NCBI GenBank assembly: GCA_904066235.2
Contig: CAJFCV020000004.1
Span: 5,828,001 to 5,892,000 of the forward strand
Direction of reading: 5' to 3'
Length of the DNA stretch: 64,000 bases
Source of the DNA: Bursaphelenchus xylophilus
Lineage: Eukaryota > Nematoda > Chromadorea > Rhabditida > Aphelenchoididae
The translations under genes were made by a program, and so were the position numbers. Below, piece by piece: positions 57,801-64,000 of this stretch. The notes beneath the pieces were generated by a model that did no database searches, was not told the DNA's origin, and saw only the letters and a program-made list of their open reading frames with translations. Within the stretch, counting starts at the first letter, position 1. Each line of letters starts with the position of its first letter.

Positions 57801-60800
57801 TGACAATAGGCCATGGTCCTCAAACGAATCTCCGGCAATTATCGATCCTTCGACTTTACTTTGATCATCGTCGGCTCCAGAGGTTGCTGATGACGCTGTT
57901 CTTTCATAAGTTTCCTCAGTGATTGGCTCTGGGATAGAAACTGTTGGCTCAACAGTGTCAAGGCCTTCTGCCAGCCTCTGGATTCTCGCTATGTGCTCAA
58001 GTTCTTCTTCTGTTAGCTCTTCCTGGACAGGAATTGACGGTGGAGGAGGTACAGGAGGAGCTACCCGTGTTACTTCTCTCACAGGTGATTCCGGTGACAA
58101 TAGGCCGTGGTCTTCAAACGAATCTCCGGCAATTACCGATCCTTCGATCTTACTTTGATCATCGTCGGCTCCAGAGGTTGCTGATGACGCTGTTCTTTCA
58201 TAAGTTTCCTCAGTGATTGGCTCTGGGATAGAAACTGTTGGCTCAACAGTGTCATGGCCTTCTGCCAGCCTCTGGATTCTCGCTATGTGCTCAAGTTCTT
58301 CTTCTATTAGCTCTTCCTGGACAGGAATTGACGGTGGAGGAGGTACAGGAGGAGCTTCCCGTGTTACTTCTTTCACAGGTGATTCCGATGATAATAGGCC
58401 GTGGTCTTCAAACGAATCTCCGGCAATTATCGATCCTCCAATCTTTCCGTGGTCATCGTCGGCTCCAGAGGTTGCTGATGACGCTGTTCTTTCATAAGTT
58501 TCCTCAGTGATTGGCTCTGGGATAGAAACTGTTGGCTCAACAGTGTCAAGGCCTTCTGCCAGCCTCTGGATTCTCGCTATGTGCTCAAATTCTTCTTCAG
58601 TGAGCTCTTCTTGGGCAGGAATTGACGGTGGAGGAGGTACAGGAGGAGCTTCCCGTGTTACTTCTTTCACAGGTGATGCCGATAACAATAGGCCATGGTC
58701 CTCAAACGAATCTCCGGCAATTATCGATCCTTCGACTTTACTTTGATCATCGTCGGCTCCAGAGGTTGCTGATGACGCTGTTCTTTCATAAGTTTCCTCA
58801 GTGATTGGCTCTGGGATAGAAACTGTTGGCTCAACAGTGTCAAGGCCTTCTGCCAGCCTCTGGATTCTCGCTATGTGCTCAAGTTCTTCTTCAGTGAGCT
58901 CTTCCTGGGCAGGAATTGCCGGTAGAGGAGGTAAAGGAGGAGCTTCCCGTGTTACTTCTTTCACAGGTGATTCCGATGATAATAGGCCGTGGTCTTCAAA
59001 CGAATCTCCGGCAATTATCGATCCTTCGATCTTACTTTGATCATTGTCGGCTCCAGTGGTTGCTGATGACGCTGTTCTTTCATAAGTTTCCTCAGTGATT
59101 GGCTCTGGGATAGAAACTGTTGGCTCAACAGTGTCAAGGCCTTCTGCCAGCCTTTGGATCCTTGTTATGTGCTCAAGTTCTTCTTCTATTAGCTCTTCCT
59201 GGACAGGAATTGCCGGTAGAGGAGGTAAAGGAGGAGCTTCCCGTGTTACTTCTTTCACAGGTGATTCCGATGATAATAGGCCGTGGTCTTCAAATGAATC
59301 TCCGGCAATTATCGGTCCTTCGACCTTACTTTGATCATCGTCGGCTACAGAGGTTGCTGATGACGCTGTTCTTTCATAAGTTTCCTCAGTAATTGGCTCT
59401 GGGATAGAAACTGTTGGCTCAACAGTGTCAAGGCCTTCTGCCAGCCTCTGGATTCTCGCTATGTGCTCAAGTTCTTCTTCTGTTAGCTCTTCCTGGACAG
59501 GAATTGCCGGTAGAGGAGGTAAAGGAGGAGCTTCCCGTGTTACTTCTCTCACAGGTGATTCCGGTGACAATAGGCCGTGGTCTTCAAACGAATCTCCGGC
59601 AATTACCGATCCTTCGATCTTACTTTGATCATCGTCGGCTCCAGAGGTTGCTAATGACGCTGTTCTTTCATACGTTTCCTCAGTGATTGGCTCTGGGATA
59701 GAAACTGTTGGCTCAACAGTGTCAAGGCCTTCTGCCAGCCTCTGGATTCTCGCTATGTGCTCAAGTTCTTCTTCAGTGAGCTCTTCCTGGGCAGGAATTG
59801 CCGGTAGAGGAGGTAAAGGAGGAGCTTCCCGTGTTACTTCTCTCACAGGTGATTCCGGTGACAATAGGCCATGGTCCTCAAACGAATCTCCGGCAATTAT
59901 CGATCCTTCGACTTTACTTTGATCATCGTCGGCTCCAGAGGTTGCTGATGACGCTGTTCTTTCATAAGTTTCCTCAGTGATTGGCTCTGGGATAGAAACT
60001 GTTGGCTCAACAGTGTCATGGCCTTCTGCCAGCCTCTGGATTCTCGCTATGTGCTCAAGTTCTTCTTCTATTAGCTCTTCCTGGACAGGAATTGACGGTG
60101 GAGGAGGTACAGGAGGAGCTACCCGTGTTACTTCTCTCACAGGTGATTCCGGTGACAATAGGCCGTGGTCTTCAAACGAATCTCCGGCAATTACCGATCC
60201 TTCGATCTTACTTTGATCATCGTCGGCTCCAGAGGTTGCTGATGACGCTGTTCTTTCATAAGTTTCCTCAGTGATTGGCTCTGGGATAGAAACTGTTGGC
60301 TCAACAGTGTCAAGGCCTTCTGCCAGCCTCTGGATTCTCGCTATGTGCTCAAGTTCTTCTTCTGTTAGCTCTTCCTGGACAGGAATTGACGGTGGAGGAG
60401 GTACAGGAGGAGCTACCCGTGTTACTTCTCTCACAGGTGATTCCGGTGACAATAGGCCGTGGTCTTCAAACGAATCTCCGGCAATTACCGATCCTTCGAT
60501 CTTACTTTGATAATCGTCGGCTCCAGAGGTTGCTAATGACGCTGTTCTTTCATACGTTTCCTCAGTGATTGGCTCTGGGATAGAAACTGTTGGCTCAACA
60601 GTGTCAAGGCCTTCTGCCAGCCTCTGGATTCTCGCTATGTGCTCAAGTTCTTCTTCAGTGAGCTCTTCCTGGGCAGGAATTGCCGGTAGAGGAGGTAAAG
60701 GAGGAGCTTCCCGTGTTACTTCTTTCACAGGTGATTCCGATGATAATAGGCCGTGGTCTTCAAATGAATCTCCGGCAATTATCGGTCCTTCGACCTTACT

Positions 60801-63800
60801 TTGATCATCGTCGGCTACAGAGGTTGCTGATGACGCTGTTCTTTCATAAGTTTCCTCAGTAATTGGCTCTGGGATAGAAACTGTTGGCTCAACAGTGTCA
60901 AGGCCTTCTGCCAGCCTCTGGATTCTCGCTATGTGCTCAAGTTCTTCTTCAGTGAGCTCTTCCTGGGCAGGAATTGCCGGTAGAGGAGGTAAAGGAGGAG
61001 CTTCCCGTGTTACTTCTCTCACAGGTGATTCCGGTGACAATAGGCCATGGTCCTCAAACGAATCTCCGGCAATTATCGATCCTTCGACTTTACTTTGATC
61101 ATCGTCGGCTCCAGAGGTTGCTGATGACGCTGTTCTTTCATAAGTTTCCTCAGTGATTGGCTCTGGGATAGAAACTGTTGGCTCAACAGTGTCAAGGCCT
61201 TCTGCCAGCCTCTGGATTCTCGCTATGTGCTCAAGTTCTTCTTCTGTTAGCTCTTCCTGGACAGGAATTGACGGTGGAGGAGGTACAGGAGGAGCTACCC
61301 GTGTTACTTCTCTCACAGGTGATTCCGGTGACAATAGGCCGTGGTCTTCAAACGAATCTCCGGCAATTACCGATCCTTCGATCTTACTTTGATCATCGTC
61401 GGCTCCAGAGGTTGCTGATGACGCTGTTCTTTCATAAGTTTCCTCAGTGATTGGCTCTGGGATAGAAACTGTTGGCTCAACAGTGTCATGGCCTTCTGCC
61501 AGCCTCTGGATTCTCGCTATGTGCTCAAGTTCTTCTTCTGTTAGCTCTTCCTGGACAGGAATTGACGGTGGAGGAGGTACAGGAGGAGCTACCCGTGTTA
61601 CTTCTCTCACAGGTGATTCCGGTGACAATAGGCCGTGGTCTTCAAACGAATCTCCGGCAATTACCGATCCTTCGATCTTACTTTGATCATCGTCGGCTCC
61701 AGAGGTTGCTGATGACGCTGTTCTTTCATAAGTTTCCTCAGTGATTGGCTCTGGGATAGAAACTGTTGGCTCAACAGTGTCATGGCCTTCTGCCAGCCTC
61801 TGGATTCTCGCTATGTGCTCAAGTTCTTCTTCTATTAGCTCTTCCTGGACAGGAATTGACGGTGGAGGAGGTACAGGAGGAGCTACCCGTGTTACTTCTC
61901 TCACAGGTGATTCCGGTGACAATAGGCCGTGGTCTTCAAACGAATCTCCGGCAATTACCGATCCTTCGATCTTACTTTGATCATCGTCGGCTCCAGAGGT
62001 TGCTGATGACGCTGTTCTTTCATAAGTTTCCTCAGTGATTGGCTCTGGGATAGAAACTGTTGGCTCAACAGTGTCAAGGCCTTCTGCCAGCCTCTGGATT
62101 CTCGCTATGTGCTCAAGTTCTTCTTCTGTTAGCTCTTCCTGGACAGGAATTGACGGTGGAGGAGGTACAGGAGGAGCTACCCGTGTTACTTCTCTCACAG
62201 GTGATTCCGGTGACAATAGGCCGTGGTCTTCAAACGAATCTCCGGCAATTACCGATCCTTCGATCTTACTTTGATCATCGTCGGCTCCAGAGGTTGCTAA
62301 TGACGCTGTTCTTTCATACGTTTCCTCAGTGATTGGCTCTGGGATAGAAACTGTTGGCTCAACAGTGTCAAGGCCTTCTGCCAGCCTCTGGATTCTCGCT
62401 ATGTGCTCAAGTTCTTCTTCAGTGAGCTCTTCCTGGGCAGGAATTGCCGGTAGAGGAGGTAAAGGAGGAGCTTCCCGTGTTACTTCTCTCACAGGTGATT
62501 CCGGTGACAATAGGCCATGGTCCTCAAACGAATCTCCGGCAATTATCGATCCTTCGACTTTACTTTGATCATCGTCGGCTCCAGAGGTTGCTGATGACGC
62601 TGTTCTTTCATAAGTTTCCTCAGTGATTGGCTCTGGGATAGAAACTGTTGGCTCAACAGTGTCAAGGCCTTCTGCCAGCCTCTGGATTCTCGCTATGTGC
62701 TCAAGTTCTTCTTCTGTTAGCTCTTCCTGGACAGGAATTGACGGTGGAGGAGGTACAGGAGGAGCTACCCGTGTTACTTCTCTCACAGGTGATTCCGGTG
62801 ACAATAGGCCGTGGTCTTCAAACGAATCTCCGGCAATTACCGATCCTTCGATCTTACTTTGATCATCGTCGGCTCCAGAGGTTGCTGATGACGCTGTTCT
62901 TTCATAAGTTTCCTCAGTGATTGGCTCTGGGATAGAAACTGTTGGCTCAACAGTGTCATGGCCTTCTGCCAGCCTCTGGATTCTCGCTATGTGCTCAAGT
63001 TCTTCTTCTATTAGCTCTTCCTGGACAGGAATTGACGGTGGAGGAGGTACAGGAGGAGCTACCCGTGTTACTTCTCTCACAGGTGATTCCGGTGACAATA
63101 GGCCGTGGTCTTCAAACGAATCTCCGGCAATTATCGATCCTCCAATCTTTCCGTGGTCATCGTCGGCTCCAGAGGTTGCTGATGACGCTGTTCTTTCATA
63201 AGTTTCCTCAGTGATTGGCTCTGGGATAGAAACTGTTGGCTCAACAGTGTCAAGGCCTTCTGCCAGCCTCTGGATTCTCGTTATGTGCTCAACTTCTTCT
63301 TCTGTTAGCTCTTCCTGGACAGGAATTGACGGTGGAGGAGGTACAGGAGGAGCTACCCGTGTTACTTCTCTCACAGGTGATTCCGGTGACAATAGGCCGT
63401 GGTCTTCAAACGAATCTCCGGCAATTATCGATCCTCCAATCTTTCCGTGGTCATCGTCGGCTCCAGAGGTTGCTGATGACGCTGTTCTTTCATAAGTTTC
63501 CTCAGTGATTGGCTCTGGGATAGAAACTGTTGGCTCAACAGTGTCAAGGCCTTCTGCCAGCCTCTGGATTCTCGCTATGTGCTCAAGTTCTTCTTCAGTG
63601 AGCTCTTCTTGGGCAGGAATTGACGGTGGAGGAGGTACAGGAGGAGCTACCCGTGTTACTTCTCTCACAGGTGGTTCCGGTGACAATAGGCCGTGGTCTT
63701 CAAACGAATCTCCGGCAATTATCGATCCTTCGATCTTTCCGTGGTCATCGTCGGCTCCAGAGGTTGCTGATGACGCTGTTCTTTCATAAGTTTCCTCAGT

Positions 63801-64000
63801 GATTGGCTCTGGGATTGAAACTGTTGGCCCAACAGTGTCAAGGCCTTCTGCCAGCCTTTGGATTCTCGCTATGTGCTCAAGTTCTTCTTCAGTGAGCTCT
63901 TCTTGGGCAGGAATCGACGGTGGAGGAGGAGCTACCCGTGTTACTTCTCTCACAGGTGGTTCCGGTGACAATAGGCCGTGGTCTTCAAACGAATCTCCGG
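33888..64000 (-). CDS. cla-1: Giant clarinet-like active-zone protein (repeat array + PDZ + C2), 5' end off window
   Basis: Presynaptic active-zone scaffold of the clarinet type (distantly like RIM/Piccolo/Fife). In-window exons, complement: 33888..33919, 33959..34093, 34154..34335, 34371..34540, 34577..34830, 34889..35002, 35088..35214, 35262..35320, 35686..37855, about 38590..38690 (donor uncertain), 38732..38870, 38967..39317, 39351..40266, 40312..40470, 40508..40868, 40904..41208, 41245..42041, 42136..42797, 42888..43259, and 48853 to beyond 64000. The last is one open exon carrying about 50 copies of a 98-residue repeat. C-terminal exons encode a PDZ domain (LGFRVTGGKRLHNGELAAFV; DQVLEWNGVLLRGKTFEEVE) and a C2 domain (KIQLAIGYDQYNSVLVVTII; PNPFVKIYLLPGRK; VWDYDKYNDN). 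Middle exons are mostly disordered, with single copies of an L-S-x-E-E-x-x-x-I-x-x-V motif. C. elegans CLA-1L also has a huge repetitive region and C-terminal PDZ/C2, which supports the name. At least 7,500 residues. Confidence 0.88.
37856..38589 (-). other. Long clarinet intron, possible internal promoter
   Basis: About 735 bp before the 2,170-bp exon. Most other introns downstream of it are under 100 bp. C. elegans clarinet has short isoforms carrying only the C-terminal half, so an internal promoter or alternative first exon here is plausible but not shown. The stretch 38026-38274 is open on the minus strand (MASHPPPAPRYDLRGTKKSM) and could be such an exon or chance. Confidence 0.3.
43550..43622 (+). 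repeat. tRNA-like sequence with pol III A and B boxes
   Basis: TGGCCAAGTGGG at 43558-43569 fits the A-box consensus and GGTTTGATTCC at 43601-43611 fits the B box with one mismatch. The segment between does not fold into a proper anticodon arm, so it is a degenerate tRNA or the head of a tRNA-derived SINE, not a called tRNA gene. Confidence 0.5.
43966..44140. mobile_element. 175-bp MITE, TA target
   Basis: CTAGTCGCGACATAAAGTCC at its left end is matched by the complement GGACTTTATGGCGCGACTAG at its right end, with about 23 nearly perfect terminal bases. TA flanks both sides (43964-43965 and 44141-44142). Non-coding; Tc1/mariner-type MITE. Confidence 0.8.
44374..47087. repeat. 2.7-kb palindromic element with ~640-bp arms
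   Basis: Left arm about 44374-45012 is answered by a near-identical reverse complement at about 46449-47087. Markers: TGTGCACATGAAACAGG at the left tip versus CCTGTTTCATGTGCACA at the right tip; GGTGACGGAATTTCGGG versus CCCGAAATTCCGTCACC at the inner ends. A 79-residue open stretch is therefore present in both arms in opposite orientation (44519-44758 and 46703-46942). The spacer contains a second, independent element. Outer target duplication not recognised. Confidence 0.85.
45200..46083. mobile_element. 884-bp long-TIR element inside the palindrome spacer
   Basis: Starts CAGGGTGGGCCACTCG and ends CGAGTGGCCCACCCTG, flanked by TA on both sides (45198-45199, 46084-46085). Arms of about 230 bp remain highly complementary. 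Same CAGGGTG terminus and TA target as the element at 14242-15104 although the internal sequence differs, so they are probably related MITE families. No transposase. Confidence 0.85.
47576..47644 (+). repeat. tRNA-like segment, left palindrome arm
   Basis: A box TGGCGCAACCGG at 47580-47591 and a perfect B box GGTTCGAGTCC at 47624-47634, correctly spaced. The anticodon arm (GGACTACCATTCAAAAG) does not pair properly. Probably tRNA-derived, still potentially readable by pol III. Confidence 0.6.
48234..48302 (-). repeat. tRNA-like segment, right palindrome arm
   Basis: Inverted copy of the left-arm segment: complement of the B box at 48244-48254 and of the A box at 48287-48298. Both promoter boxes are identical to the other copy. 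Confidence 0.6.
49320..64000 (-). repeat. cla-1: Coding tandem array, about 50 units of exactly 294 bp
   Basis: A fixed landmark (GTGATTGGCTCTGGGAT on the plus strand) recurs at 49393 + 294n for n = 0 to 49, last at 63799, with no indel in between; one 3-codon shortening lies in the last, partial unit at the right edge. Each 98-residue unit reads, in order: an acidic predicted helix (EELTEEELEHIARIQRLAEG), LDTVEPTVSIPEPITEETYE, a Ser/Thr/Ala linker with ADDD, a variable K-[IV]-[EG]-G patch, SIIAGDSFEDHGLL, and a proline-rich segment (PPVPPPPSIP or PPLPPLPAIP). The array continues past the window edge, so the total number is unknown. Left end is followed by unique sequence TTISYTNTLRKSGQFKSISF. 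Confidence 0.97.

Noticed and set aside
49393..63802. About 90 open stretches of 60-177 codons on the plus strand, antisense to the array
   Set aside because: They recur at exactly 294 bp and reflect the repeat's composition on the other strand; no start context, splice sites or family resemblance.
49320..64000. CRISPR array or satellite
   Set aside because: Units are contiguous, coding, 294 bp long and have no spacers; the locus is eukaryotic.

Overview
The window is animal nuclear DNA, almost certainly from a nematode. Genes are cut into many small exons by mostly 30-70 bp introns with GTAAG donors and TTTNAG acceptors, and the gene set is nematode-like: an atypical soluble guanylate cyclase, a ground-like (hedgehog-related) secreted protein, a multi-repeat thymosin-beta, vinculin/DEB-1, a beta-class carbonic anhydrase and a clarinet (CLA-1)-type active-zone protein. 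The genus cannot be fixed. Gene models were built by hand from the translated sequence; for most genes the exon lengths sum to a whole number of codons with every junction in phase.

Layout. 1-8.7 kb, minus strand: 5' part of a soluble guanylate cyclase, an ERp44-type ER thioredoxin, and an SLC4 anion exchanger (1,056 aa). 8.7-12.5 kb: intergenic DNA with a small inverted-repeat element, a ground-like gene, and the splicing factor RED/IK (smu-2). 12.6-15.9 kb: gene-free block with two nested hAT-like elements and a long-arm TA-flanked element. 15.9-16.5 kb: thymosin-beta gene on the plus strand. 16.6-24.8 kb: five minus-strand genes in head-to-tail order with gaps of 60, 227, 104 and 107 bp (EOGT, NDUFAF2, beta-carbonic anhydrase, ATPAF2, an SH2-like protein), a candidate operon. 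Two further plus-strand membrane-protein genes lie wholly inside introns of EOGT and ATPAF2. 25.3-25.7 kb: TAF13. 26.1-30.7 kb: vinculin (1,023 aa, ten exons). 30.7-32.5 kb: no gene recognised. 32.5-33.4 kb: HAD phosphatase (phosphoglycolate phosphatase type). 33.9 kb to beyond the right edge: one very large minus-strand gene that I read as a clarinet orthologue.

The most striking object is that last gene. One open exon runs from 48853 past 64000 and encodes about 50 head-to-tail 98-residue units. Every unit is exactly 294 bp without a single indel between landmarks, and the units form higher-order blocks (2-, 6-, 7- and 9-unit periods). The array runs off the window. About 2,460 further residues follow in about 19 downstream exons, ending in a PDZ and a C2 domain. 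The intron just after the array (43260-48852) is almost entirely nested inverted-repeat DNA, including a palindrome whose two arms carry tRNA-like sequences with pol III A and B boxes.

The genes do not form one pathway. Shared themes are the secretory pathway (ERp44, EOGT, ground-like), mitochondrial assembly factors placed together (NDUFAF2, ATPAF2), actin/adhesion (vinculin, thymosin) and the synapse (clarinet).
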